DNA from: an uncultured Candidatus Saccharibacteria bacterium
GTDB lineage: Bacteria > Patescibacteria > Saccharimonadia > Saccharimonadales > UBA5946
Assembly: GCA_946886435.1 (NCBI GenBank)
Contig: CAMPIR010000006.1
Coordinates: 1-17,603 of the forward strand
Direction: 5' to 3'
DNA: 17,603 nucleotides
Shown here: one piece after another, positions 6,398-14,720 of the stretch
Layout: the number at the start of each line of letters is the position of its first letter
How positions within the stretch are numbered: position 1 is the first letter of the stretch
The notes under the pieces: generated by a model
Told to the model about the DNA's origin: nothing
Seen by the model: only the letters and a program-made list of their open reading frames with translations
Databases searched by the model: none
Made by a program: the position numbers and the translations under genes

Positions 6398-6873
6398 CGA
6401 TGATCCAGACGGCTGCGGCGTTTTCTGCCGCCATGAACGGAGGTGTCTACTATCAGCCGACTATGGTACAGGGCATCGTAAACGCCGATGGTTCGGTTAG
6501 CGAGCAGGCACCAAAGGTTGTCGCGAGCGACGTATTGTCTCCCGAGAACTCACGTACGCTCCGTGAGATGACCTATCAAGGACGCCATCTCGGGTTCTTT
6601 GGTAAGTTTGACCCCCCGGGTTACAAGATCGGTGGCAAGACTGGTACGACCCAGGTCTTCGATACGAACCTCGGCCGTTACAGCGATGATGATGAGATCG
6701 GTAGTTACCTCGGATTTGGTGGTGCTGATACCCCAGAATATGTCATAATGGTACGCGTAGATGATTCCAAGCTCACGGCCGGATATTCCGGAACCGTGGC
6801 CGCTGGACCGATCTTTAACGAGCTATCCAACTGGATGTTGAAATATTTAGAAATACCACCAAAAAACCAATAA
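6394..6873 (+). CDS. ftsI: FtsI transpeptidase, C-terminal fragment
   Basis: The rest of the FtsI transpeptidase domain, 159 codons if read from the TTG at 6394. It starts LTMIQTAAAFSAAMNGGVYY, the conserved helix after GQG, and contains the third active-site motif KIGGKTGTTQVF (the Lys would be about residue 510 of the joined protein). TTG overlaps the upstream TGA as TTGA, so coupled re-initiation is formally possible. No PBP is known to me to work as two such halves, so it should be read as part of the preceding gene. mraY starts 13 bases after its stop. Confidence 0.82.
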   Translation: MTMIQTAAAFSAAMNGGVYYQPTMVQGIVNADGSVSEQAPKVVASDVLSPENSRTLREMTYQGRHLGFFGKFDPPGYKIGGKTGTTQVFDTNLGRYSDDDEIGSYLGFGGADTPEYVIMVRVDDSKLTAGYSGTVAAGPIFNELSNWMLKYLEIPPKNQ

Positions 6874-6885
6874 ACGGAAAACACC

Positions 6886-7935
6886 ATGACATTACCCGAA
6901 GCCCTTACGATCGTTGACCTCACCCAGGAGCTCATCAAGCTGTTTGCCTTGGCTGTCGGCGGTTTTTCGCTGGCCATGCTGCTCACGCCGGTTTATACCT
7001 ATGCGGCCTATCGGTACCGGTTCTGGAAAAAGCAGCGTACAACCAGCACGACCGGTGAGGCACTCGAGGTTTTTACGAAGCTGCACGCAACCAAGTTCAA
7101 GCGAAATATTCCGACCATGGCTGGTATTATCGCGCTGATTGTCGTGACGTTTATAACCTTGGCCGTAAACCTTGACCGAGAGCAGACGTGGTTGCCGCTG
7201 GCTGCTTTTGTCGGCGGGGCGTTGGTTGGCTTGGTTGATGACCTCATCAACCTCCGAGGCAGCGGCCTCGGTGCGGCCGGACTTCGCTCAAGCGTAAAGT
7301 TTGGCCTGATCACACTGATCGCTGCGATCGGCGCTTGGTTCTTCTACTATAAACTCGGCTATACCGACGTCCACGTGCCGTTTTATGGTCCGCTTGAGGT
7401 CGGCTGGTTTATTATCCCGCTGTTTATGCTCGTTGTTGTCACTACGAGCAATGCGGTCAATATAAGCGATGGTCTCGATGGGCTGGCCGGCGGACTTTTG
7501 GCCACGTCATTTGGTGTCTTCGGGGTTATCGCTCTCCTGCAGGGAAACTTCGGGATCGCCGGTTTTTGTTTTACGATCATCGGTGTCTTGATGAGTTACA
7601 TCTGGTTTAACATCCATCCGGCACGGTTCTTTATGGGGGATGTTGGTAGTTTCGCGTACGGAACGGCTCTCGGTGTCGTTGCCATGCTGACGGATACTTT
7701 GTTCCTTTTGCCGATCATTGGTTTCGTTTTTGTACTCGAGGGCGGTTCGAGCCTCATCCAGGTGGTGAGCAAAAAATACTTCCATCGACGGATCTTTATC
7801 TCCGCCCCAATCCACCACCACCTTGAGGCGATGGGCTGGCCTGAGACCAAGGTCACGATGCGTTTTTGGATCATCGGGCAGATTGTTGGCTTCGCAGGGT
7901 TACTGCTAGCCTTTGCTGGAGGTATCATCACGTGA
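6886..7935 (+). CDS. mraY: Phospho-N-acetylmuramoyl-pentapeptide transferase MraY
   Basis: A 349-residue polytopic membrane enzyme that moves phospho-MurNAc-pentapeptide from UDP onto undecaprenyl phosphate to make lipid I. The Asp-Asp pair is in GLVDDLINLR (about residues 118-127). The SNAVNISDGLDGLAGG block is at about 188-203, the catalytic FFMGDVGSFAYG at about 247-258, and the HHH motif in APIHHHLEAMGW at about 305-316. About ten hydrophobic helices are evident. Length and motifs are typical. Its TGA stop overlaps the GTG start of ftsW by four bases (GTGA), so translation is probably coupled. Confidence 0.96.
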   Translation: MTLPEALTIVDLTQELIKLFALAVGGFSLAMLLTPVYTYAAYRYRFWKKQRTTSTTGEALEVFTKLHATKFKRNIPTMAGIIALIVVTFITLAVNLDREQTWLPLAAFVGGALVGLVDDLINLRGSGLGAAGLRSSVKFGLITLIAAIGAWFFYYKLGYTDVHVPFYGPLEVGWFIIPLFMLVVVTTSNAVNISDGLDGLAGGLLATSFGVFGVIALLQGNFGIAGFCFTIIGVLMSYIWFNIHPARFFMGDVGSFAYGTALGVVAMLTDTLFLLPIIGFVFVLEGGSSLIQVVSKKYFHRRIFISAPIHHHLEAMGWPETKVTMRFWIIGQIVGFAGLLLAFAGGIIT

Positions 7936-9221
7936 CCTTACGGGCTCGCCGCCAATCTAGCGCGGCGCGCACGACACAGACCGGGACACGTCGTCACCGG
8001 CCTGATTACCAAATCGTTTTGTTTATGGGGATACTCGTCCTCCTCGGCGTGGTCGTTCTCTATGCCATCAGTCCGGCCCGTGTCGAGCTAATCAATCAGG
8101 GCGGTCACACACTCGATACGGCTCACTTTATGCAAAAGCAGCTGCTCTATCTGGTGATCGGCCTTATGGCCTTCGGGGTGGCGGCAAATATACCGCTCCA
8201 GCTCTGGAGGCGTTTTGCCGATAAGATACTTTTCGTCGGTTTAGGAGCTTGTTTGCTGCTGGCGGTACTCGGTCTATTCCTCGACGGCGGTATTATCATC
8301 GAAACAGGTGGTGCAACTCGGTGGTTTAACTTTGGTATCGGTTCGTTCCAGCCGGCAGAACTGCTCAAGTTCGGTATGCTACTGTTTATTGCCGCGTTTT
8401 TGGGGCGGCGAATGCAGCAGGGCAAGGTAAACAACCTGCATGATACCCTGATCCCACTTGCGGTTATCGTCGGTATCGCGTCGCTGTTCGTGATCGTGTT
8501 CCAAAAGGATATGGGCACCGGCATCACGATGTATGGCATGATATTTGCGATGTTATTTATTTCAGGTCTCAGTGCTCGACTGTTCGGGCTCGTGACAGCA
8601 TCGGCGGTTGGTTTGGGTTTTTTGTTGATCGTCACGTCGCCGCACCGTATAGAACGAGTCCTGACATTCATGAACCCAAGCTCCGCTGATGCCGAATCAT
8701 ATCATATTACCCAGGCAGCTATCGCGCTCGGCAGCGGGGGATTGACGGGGCGGGGGCTCGGGCAAAGCGTCCAGGCTTTTGGCTACTTGCCAGAAGCCGT
8801 TAACGACTCGATCTTCGCTATCCTGGGAGAGACATTTGGTTATATCGGCGTCTTGGTCATCTTGGCGCTCTTTTTCATGCTCTTACGGCGCCTACTGATG
8901 GTCGTTGACCGGATGGCTGATCCTAACCTTCGCCTGATCGCTGCCGGTGTTTTCGGTCTGATCATGACACACGTTGTCGTCAATGTAGGCGCTATGACCG
9001 GAATCTTTCCGCTTACCGGCGTTACGTTACCGTTTCTGAGCTTTGGTGGAACTAGTTTGCTGTTTATGATGCTGGGCTTGGGGATCGTGTTCAATATTTC
9101 GAGGTACACAACCCATCAGGCGATAGATGAAATAAAGGAGTCGGGCGATGAAAGTACTATGCGCCGGCGGGGGGTCGGGCGGACACGTTACGCCAGTACT
9201 CGCCGTCATCAACGAGCTTAG
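7932..9221 (+). CDS. ftsW: SEDS glycosyltransferase FtsW
   Basis: A 429-residue polytopic protein of the FtsW/RodA/SpoVE family that polymerises lipid II at the septum with FtsI. The GTG at 7932, overlapping the mraY stop, is preferred over any start inside mraY. It gives a basic cytoplasmic tail of about 30 residues before the first helix. Family motifs are ATRWFNFGIGSFQPAELLK, QKDMGTGITMYG (family Q-x-D-x-G-T), LPEAVNDSIFAILGETFG and GVTLPFLSFGGTSLL. The last 24 codons overlap murG and encode a basic Arg-rich tail (MRRRGVGRTRYASTRRHQRA). FtsW rather than RodA is chosen because of the dcw context. Confidence 0.93.
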   Translation: MTLRARRQSSAARTTQTGTRRHRPDYQIVLFMGILVLLGVVVLYAISPARVELINQGGHTLDTAHFMQKQLLYLVIGLMAFGVAANIPLQLWRRFADKILFVGLGACLLLAVLGLFLDGGIIIETGGATRWFNFGIGSFQPAELLKFGMLLFIAAFLGRRMQQGKVNNLHDTLIPLAVIVGIASLFVIVFQKDMGTGITMYGMIFAMLFISGLSARLFGLVTASAVGLGFLLIVTSPHRIERVLTFMNPSSADAESYHITQAAIALGSGGLTGRGLGQSVQAFGYLPEAVNDSIFAILGETFGYIGVLVILALFFMLLRRLLMVVDRMADPNLRLIAAGVFGLIMTHVVVNVGAMTGIFPLTGVTLPFLSFGGTSLLFMMLGLGIVFNISRYTTHQAIDEIKESGDESTMRRRGVGRTRYASTRRHQRA

Positions 9222-10326
9222 CCGTCTCGATAAAAACCTACAGGTGCAGTTCGTTTGCGATCGGGCTTTTGAAACACAGTCGCGAGGCCTGATGAAGCAT
9301 GCACGGACGCCCGTGCCGGTGCATGTTATCCGCGCGGGCAAGCTGCGCCGGTACCATGGGGTCCCGCTCGTGCGGCAATTGCTCGATATCCCGACGGTCG
9401 TCCGCAATCTACGTGATATTGCCTATATTGTCATAGGCTTTGTGCAAAGTTTCGTACTGTTATTGCGCTTCAAGCCTGACGTTGTCTTTGCGAAAGGCGG
9501 CTACGTGTGTCTCCCTCTCGGCTATGCGGCGAAGTTGCTCCGTATTCCACTCGTGATCCATGATTCGGATGCACGTCCCGGACTGACAAACAAGCTTCTG
9601 GGACGATTTGCCCAAGCGATTGCAACCGGCTCACCGCTAGAGAACTACAATTATCCGGCAGAGCGAAGTAGCTACACTGGTGTACCTATCGATCCTGCAT
9701 TTCATCCATTTACCGAGGCCGAGCAACGTGCGGCTCGCGATACGATCGGCATCGTTGATATCGATAAGCCACTCATTGTTGTAACGGGCGGCGGTCTCGG
9801 CGCTGAAAGTATCAACACCGGTATGGTAATGATTGGTGAGCAGCTGCTGGCGGACGGGTATGCAATCTACCACGTCACAGGTAAAAAACACTATAAACGT
9901 TTCAAGACCCAGCTACCTGAACACCCTGATTATCACGTGGTAGAGTTTGTCTATAAAGATATGGCCACCATACTCGGTGCTGCTGACGTGGTGATAAGTC
10001 GGGGGAGTGCAACGTTCCTGCAGGAGTTAGCTGCGCTCGCTATGCCGACAATCATCGTTCCTGCTGAGCACCTTGGGGATCAAGTAATGAACGCCGAGGT
10101 ATATAAAAAGGCCGAGGCGGCCTTGGTCGTCAGCGATAAAGACGTCCGCAGTGGTGGCGAACTACTTGTTGCGATACGGCAGTACCAGAATGATCCGAAG
10201 CGCACGCAAAAAGTGACGAAACGGTTTCATGGTTTCGCAAAAAACGATGCCGCGCTCGACGTAGCCAAGCTTATCGTAGAGGCGGGCAGCGAAGATCTGT
10301 ATGCGGTCAAAGGCCGGGATAACTAA
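9148..10326 (+). CDS. murG: UDP-GlcNAc:lipid I GlcNAc transferase MurG
   Basis: A 392-residue GT28-family enzyme that adds GlcNAc to lipid I on the inner membrane face, making lipid II. The first glycine loop is CAGGGSGGHVTPVLAV (residues 5-20). The acceptor-side block reads FAKGGYVCLPLGYAAK, then VIHDSD where most bacteria have HEQN. The C-lobe has VVTGGGLGAESINTG, SRGSATFLQELAALAMPTI and HLGDQVMNAE. It is somewhat longer than the usual 350-370, with extra residues at about 60-95 (a hydrophobic YIVIGFVQSFVLLL stretch that may bind the membrane). The ATG has an AAAGGAG site eight bases upstream, inside ftsW, so the 74-base overlap looks real. Confidence 0.95.
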   Translation: MKVLCAGGGSGGHVTPVLAVINELSRLDKNLQVQFVCDRAFETQSRGLMKHARTPVPVHVIRAGKLRRYHGVPLVRQLLDIPTVVRNLRDIAYIVIGFVQSFVLLLRFKPDVVFAKGGYVCLPLGYAAKLLRIPLVIHDSDARPGLTNKLLGRFAQAIATGSPLENYNYPAERSSYTGVPIDPAFHPFTEAEQRAARDTIGIVDIDKPLIVVTGGGLGAESINTGMVMIGEQLLADGYAIYHVTGKKHYKRFKTQLPEHPDYHVVEFVYKDMATILGAADVVISRGSATFLQELAALAMPTIIVPAEHLGDQVMNAEVYKKAEAALVVSDKDVRSGGELLVAIRQYQNDPKRTQKVTKRFHGFAKNDAALDVAKLIVEAGSEDLYAVKGRDN

Positions 10327-10332
10327 CCGTTT

Positions 10333-11256
10333 ATGCGCCGCGAAGCACACCGCAAGGACCAGGTTCGCCAACCGCACGTCGCTGGAGCTGATGACGACTC
10401 GTATGCATTTCGTCGTAGTCGAACTATTACCGGGAGCACGGCCGAAGCGGTCAGGTCAGCTACCGAAAGCCGTGCGCAACTGAAGTCGCCACGCTTACAC
10501 GAGCATTCACTCAGAAAACACCGCCGAAAATTGGGTTCCTATCTGTTTGTTAGCCTTATCGCTGCCGGATTGCTGTGGTATATGATCGCCAGTTATATTG
10601 GAAACCAGCTCATAGTCGTCACACCTGCAGACCAAGCGACACACTCACGGCTCGACGTCGAACGATATCGGAATATTAGTAACGAGTACTTCGCCGGTCA
10701 CCCTTTCGAACGGTTGAGCTTTACGCTCGATGAAAGCGCTTTTTCTGAGTACGTACGAACAAAGGCTCCTGAGATTGCCCAGGCCGAAATCGATAAAACC
10801 GGTTCGCCGGGCGATGCAACGCTGCTCGTGACGCTACGGGAGCCTGTCGTTGGGTGGACCATCAAAGGTCAGCAATATTTTGTCGACGCTGACGGAGGCG
10901 CGTTTACGAAGAACTACTTTGCCGCGCCTACGGTCGTCGTCACGGATAAAAGTGGTATCACGGCCCAATCAGGGGTTGTCGTCTCGCAGAAACAGCTCCG
11001 TTTTATCGGCCGTGTGATCAGCCTGACAAATGCTTCTGGGGCTGGAGTTGTTGAGAGCGTTGAGCTACCTCCTAACTCAACACGTCAGGTTGATATAAAA
11101 CTGAAGGATCGTAACTATATCATCAAGACGAACGTAGATCGTGATCCTGCAGGGCAGGCGGCAGATATCGTAAACACTCTTCGTTACATCGATGCAAAAG
11201 GTATTGTTCCTGCATATCTCGACATCAGGGTAAGCTCTAAAGCATTTTACCGATAA
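10333..11256 (+). CDS. ftsQ: FtsQ/DivIB-type cell division protein
   Basis: A 307-residue bitopic protein. A long basic, polar cytoplasmic region (about 1-66) is followed by one membrane helix (LGSYLFVSLIAAGLLWYMIA, about 67-86). Next comes an extracytoplasmic POTRA-like domain containing DVERYRNISNEYFAG, then a beta domain ending YLDIRVSSKAFYR, which is like the closing IDLR-F strand of FtsQ. FtsQ/DivIB holds the FtsL-FtsB/DivIC subcomplex at the division site. The start ATG is 7 bases after murG and has no clear ribosome site. It is the last gene of the dcw run here; the next gene is on the other strand. Confidence 0.8.
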   Translation: MRREAHRKDQVRQPHVAGADDDSYAFRRSRTITGSTAEAVRSATESRAQLKSPRLHEHSLRKHRRKLGSYLFVSLIAAGLLWYMIASYIGNQLIVVTPADQATHSRLDVERYRNISNEYFAGHPFERLSFTLDESAFSEYVRTKAPEIAQAEIDKTGSPGDATLLVTLREPVVGWTIKGQQYFVDADGGAFTKNYFAAPTVVVTDKSGITAQSGVVVSQKQLRFIGRVISLTNASGAGVVESVELPPNSTRQVDIKLKDRNYIIKTNVDRDPAGQAADIVNTLRYIDAKGIVPAYLDIRVSSKAFYR

Positions 11257-11267
11257 GTAGATGGATA

Positions 11268-11294
11268 GAGGGATACCACCCTCCTGCCTTGCAG
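11268..11294 (+). terminator. Weak tandem hairpins after ftsQ
   Basis: GAGGG/CCCTC (11268-11283, loop ATACCA) is followed by CTGC/GCAG (11284-11294, loop CTT). A T-rich but interrupted stretch, TCGTGTTCTATATTTGTTCT, comes next. It is in the right place to end the dcw transcript, but it is short and lacks a clean U-tract. Confidence 0.3.
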
Positions 11295-11894
11295 TCGTGT
11301 TCTATATTTGTTCTAGTTCTGAATATCCAAAAAACTATATAAAAACATAGGGAAGTAACAAAGTCAAACAAATGTCAAAAACAGAGAAGTGGGGCGGTGT
11401 GAAAACAAATATGTGGAAAAGTCAAATATTTCACATCAAATGCTGGAGATACGGCATGGAGCTAGTATATTCAATACAACGCATCCACTAGGCACTGAAC
11501 AAGATATATCGAAACTCGAAAACTATAGAACAGAACACGAAGTTGACGCATGCTTAGAGGGAGATAGCGGCAGAACTGCCCTGTTAGAAGGTATAGTGAA
11601 TCAACTACAAGCTACACCATACATGTCGTAAAAGATATATTGTGCGACACAAACTATATTGCCCACACATGACTATGCATACCTTTACGATCGTCTTCTC
11701 GGGCCTGTATTTTTGTGGTTCTCTATTTTGAGTTCACCGTTTTGCTGCTACGCCTACTACTGGCCTAGAGCTACTACATTTTTGCTACATTTTGCGATCA
11801 TGTTGATACTACACATAGTACTTTGGACATAATGCATAACGTTCTACTTTTGTTCTATTACTGCTGTTGCGTTATCTTTGTATCAACGTAGAGA
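11295..11894. other. AT-rich convergent intergenic gap
   Basis: About 600 bases between the ends of two convergent gene blocks, visibly richer in A and T than the flanking genes. It holds one doubtful short ORF (11389-11631, + strand), a 38-codon ORF in another frame from ATG 11372, and a T-rich half (11690-11870) with short repeats such as GCTACATTTT. No RNA gene, insertion sequence or array of repeats is seen. Confidence 0.6.
11440..11631 (+). pseudogene. Possible histidine-phosphatase-like fragment, doubtful
   Basis: From ATG 11440 the frame reads MLEIRHGASIFN, which resembles the N-terminal R-H-G-x-S/T-x-x-N signature of the phosphoglycerate mutase/histidine phosphatase family. It is open for only 63 codons, whereas the family has about 180-220, and no second half of the fold is found downstream. 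The frame is open upstream to a GTG at 11389. There is no ribosome site, and base composition differs from neighbouring genes. It could be a decayed, possibly transferred gene or a chance match. Confidence 0.22.
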
Positions 11895-11921
11895 AAATGT
11901 GCTCCCTTGTGGAACACATTT
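11888..11921 (-). terminator. Intrinsic terminator of the TraD/VirB4-like ATPase gene
   Basis: On the minus strand AAATGTG and CACATTT (11915-11921 with 11895-11901) form a 7-bp stem. An inner TTCC/GGGA extension and an ACAA tip are possible, and TTTTCTC follows. It starts 8 bases after the stop codon. Confidence 0.65.
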
Positions 11922-11928
11922 CTATGAG

Positions 11929-14655
11929 TTATCTCAGTCGAATCTCTTCTTCTTTTCCGGGCTTTTGAGGAAGGGGGCGGGGAGCACTGCTCTTCTCTTC
12001 TGCTGGATGGTTGGTCGATGAGTCGGTGTTGGTTGTGGTTTTCTTTTTGCGTGAGCGTGAACGAGTGCGTTTCTTTGGAGTTGATGTCTCAGAGTCGGCA
12101 GTAGGGGCTTTTGGCGCAGGACGAGCCTCTCCTGCCCCGCTCTGCGGCTTCGTTGGTTGCACGGGTTTGGCGCCGCTATCAACTGGCCACTTTTTTGCTA
12201 AAGTCTGTGATTGCGGCTTCGTCGATGGGATTTGTTGTTGGGTAGTGGAAGCAATTAAGGCTTGGATTTCACGCTCAACGTCGTCGCGTTCGCGAGCATA
12301 TTTGCGGCGTGAACTATCAACGATATGCTGCATGAAGTTGGTCTGAGTAACGGGGATGGTAAGCGTCGTAGCGCTAAAGGCTGGTGATTTCTCTCCCTTT
12401 ATCACCATGTTGATGATGAAGTTTCGGTTATGCATCTGCAGGAGGTCGTTTGGCTCGAATTGCGGCTCAAACTGTTTACCGAGTAGCGGCGCATCATCGG
12501 CTGAGACACGGAAGCTGATCATGGTGCCGACGTTGCCAAAGACAGCGTCTCGAACCGTATCCTGCATCTGTGAGACATACTGGTTGGCTACGGTCAGGTT
12601 AAGGCCGTATTTGCGTGCCTCTGACAGGATGGTTGCAAAACTGTCGGTGGCGAAGTTTTGAAACTCGTCGACATAGAGATAGAATGGCCGACGATCCTCG
12701 ATGCGAGGAATATCGCTGCGGCTCATAGCAGCAAGTTGGATCTTTGTTACGAGAAAGGCGCCGAGAATGCCGGCGTTGTCTTCACCGATAAGGCCTTTAC
12801 TGAGGTTGACGATCAGGATCTTGCCGTCATCCATGATCTCGCGGATATTAAAGGTGCTCTTTGGCTGACCGATGATGTTTCGGATGATAGGGTTGGCCGT
12901 GAACGCGCCAACCTTATTGAGGACTGGGGCGACGGCTTCGGCCTGGAACTTGTCGTTCCAGCTGGCAAACTCGATGTTCCAGAAGTTCAGAACAACGCTG
13001 TCGGTACAAGTCTCTAACACTTCTTTACGGAATTTTTTGTCGGTCAACATGCGTGTGATATCGAGCATGGTGGTGTTTGGGTGATCGAGTAAGGCTAGGA
13101 TGGTATAACGAAGGATATACTCGAGACGCGGACCCCAGCTATCGCCGAACATGCGCTTTAGCACGCCAATGATTTCAGAACTGATATTGTTCTTCTGGTT
13201 CGGATCGTAAACTTCCATCGGGTTAAAGCCGAGCGGGAAAGCCGTATCTGCCGGGTTGAAATAAACTACATCGTCGATACGATCGGCTGGGATGAAGTGC
13301 ATGTTATCGACTGCGAAGTCACCGTGTGGGTCGATGATGGCATAACCTTGTTTATGGTAGATGTCGCTCAGAGCGAACAGCTCGAGAAGTCCACTCTTTC
13401 CTGCTCCGGTCTGCCCGATGATGTAGACATGTCGCGAGCGATCGTAGCGGTAGAGGCCGAACTGGTGGTTGATACCGCGGAAGTTGGTGAGGCCAAATGC
13501 GCTGACCTGCTCATCGTGGGCGCTATCCCCTGTTATAACCGGCAGCTTTGCGGGCGGTTCAGCTGTCTTGTTGCTTGCCCAGACGATATTTGGCGTTTCG
13601 ACGTTTGTATGTGGCAAGTGGAAAACAGAGGCCAACTCTTCGATATTTAGAATATAGCCGCGATCAATAAAGAAGCGAGCACGGTATTTGTCTATCTCGT
13701 CTCTGTTAAAGCTCGCTCCACTCATACGAAATCCGTTGAGGTTGGTTGAGTTATACTGCTTAAATGTACCGACCAGCGCCTGCATGCGCTGTTTAGCGAC
13801 GGTTTGGTTATCACCGAGATAGGCGATACGGATCTTTACCTGATAGCCGAGTTTGGTTGATTTCTTCTCAATCTCAGAGATACGTGTTTTGTCGCGCTCT
13901 GATAGCTCTGGCGCGGCAGTGCTACCGACTCCCTGCTCTGGTGGTTTCCAAAGCGCTTCGAGAGCCTGGAGCAGGTATCTGCCACCCCCACCGAACATAT
14001 CAAAGTTAGCGCTGCCGTTACGGATACGGGTAGCGTAGGTGCTGGCGCGTTTATGCCAGTCATCAGCGATCGGACGCGTTAGGACCTGGATCCAGACTTC
14101 CTCTGAGCTTTCCTCTAGCTTGCCGAGCGTCGCGGTGATGCCGGCCAGCGGGTCGACTTCGAAGCTCTGGAACGTTTTTATCGGTAACATCTCGTTATCA
14201 GTCAGCGTGAGCTCGGAAGTATAGACAACCTTGTGTTGAACTTCACGTTTCGTGTAGTCTTCATCGAGCGTATGGATCTGCACGGTTGGGTATTGGGCGT
14301 AAATCTGTCCTTCTAGGAAGTTTTGCAGATGCTTCGGCACCCAAACGTAAAAGCGGATCAGTTTGTCGATAGCAGCGATCTCAAAGCTGATGTGCTCCTG
14401 GAGGCCGCCGCTCATCCTGAGTTCACGACGATCACGGAGAATACCGTGGAGGCTGGCAAACAGCTGTTCAGCGGCTAGTTCTTGCTTTTCGTTGGCCCGC
14501 GGTATCTCGAGAGTTATGAGTACATGCTCGGTCATATCAAGCATCTCAGCCTGGCGGTTATTGCGCCACGCCAAGTAGATCAGCAGCAGCGTGATAGGAA
14601 CCCAGACATACCACTGGAGTAACAGTCCGAAAAGCCATGCTATTAGATCACCCAT
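11929..14655 (-). CDS. Membrane-anchored TraD/VirB4-like P-loop ATPase
   Basis: A 908-residue protein of the conjugative coupling/type IV secretion ATPase kind. One or two N-terminal hydrophobic segments (LIAWLFGLLL and VPITLLLIYLAW, about 4-29) anchor it. A region of about 380 residues without recognised motifs follows. The motor domain has Walker A IIGQTGAGKSGLLEL (about 410-424), IIDPHGDFAVD, Walker B FYLYVDEFQNF (about 655-665) and the TraD/TraG-type LTVANQYVSQMQD. The last 100 or so residues are a low-complexity tail rich in Pro, Thr, Lys and Arg (PKKRTRSRSRKKK), probably disordered and able to bind nucleic acid. It would pump DNA or protein across the membrane. No relaxase, pilin or other channel gene is near. 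It lies 65 bases after the sigma-4/HARE gene and is probably cotranscribed. Confidence 0.85.
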   Translation of the reverse strand: MGDLIAWLFGLLLQWYVWVPITLLLIYLAWRNNRQAEMLDMTEHVLITLEIPRANEKQELAAEQLFASLHGILRDRRELRMSGGLQEHISFEIAAIDKLIRFYVWVPKHLQNFLEGQIYAQYPTVQIHTLDEDYTKREVQHKVVYTSELTLTDNEMLPIKTFQSFEVDPLAGITATLGKLEESSEEVWIQVLTRPIADDWHKRASTYATRIRNGSANFDMFGGGGRYLLQALEALWKPPEQGVGSTAAPELSERDKTRISEIEKKSTKLGYQVKIRIAYLGDNQTVAKQRMQALVGTFKQYNSTNLNGFRMSGASFNRDEIDKYRARFFIDRGYILNIEELASVFHLPHTNVETPNIVWASNKTAEPPAKLPVITGDSAHDEQVSAFGLTNFRGINHQFGLYRYDRSRHVYIIGQTGAGKSGLLELFALSDIYHKQGYAIIDPHGDFAVDNMHFIPADRIDDVVYFNPADTAFPLGFNPMEVYDPNQKNNISSEIIGVLKRMFGDSWGPRLEYILRYTILALLDHPNTTMLDITRMLTDKKFRKEVLETCTDSVVLNFWNIEFASWNDKFQAEAVAPVLNKVGAFTANPIIRNIIGQPKSTFNIREIMDDGKILIVNLSKGLIGEDNAGILGAFLVTKIQLAAMSRSDIPRIEDRRPFYLYVDEFQNFATDSFATILSEARKYGLNLTVANQYVSQMQDTVRDAVFGNVGTMISFRVSADDAPLLGKQFEPQFEPNDLLQMHNRNFIINMVIKGEKSPAFSATTLTIPVTQTNFMQHIVDSSRRKYARERDDVEREIQALIASTTQQQIPSTKPQSQTLAKKWPVDSGAKPVQPTKPQSGAGEARPAPKAPTADSETSTPKKRTRSRSRKKKTTTNTDSSTNHPAEEKSSAPRPLPQKPGKEEEIRLR

Positions 14656-14720
14656 CGTTACGCTCTATTGTCTCGCAAACTGGCCTTAGACGCAAACCCT
14701 GTGTGCGAGGAAGAAGATAG

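Noticed and set aside
7742..7751. GGTTCGAGCC, a tRNA T-loop-like string
   Set aside because: It lies inside the mraY coding frame, with no acceptor stem or anticodon arm around it.
7866..7931. Longer ftsW start inside mraY
   Set aside because: It would overlap mraY by 70 bases with no ribosome site. The GTG at 7932 forms the usual GTGA stop-start overlap.
11397..11420. DnaA-box-like strings in the AT-rich gap (TGTGGAAAA, TGTGAAAAC), read as a possible origin
   Set aside because: All have mismatches, there is no cluster with regular spacing, and no dnaA or dnaN nearby.
11821..11850. Possible dif-like site (GGACATAATGCATAACG) in the convergent gap
   Set aside because: One half resembles a Xer arm on the minus strand (TTATGTCCAAA), but the other half does not fit. 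The match is too weak to claim a terminus.
14674..14697. Direct repeat CGCAAAC twice, 17 bases apart, before the ATPase gene
   Set aside because: Seven-base repeats are common by chance, and no promoter of quality goes with it.
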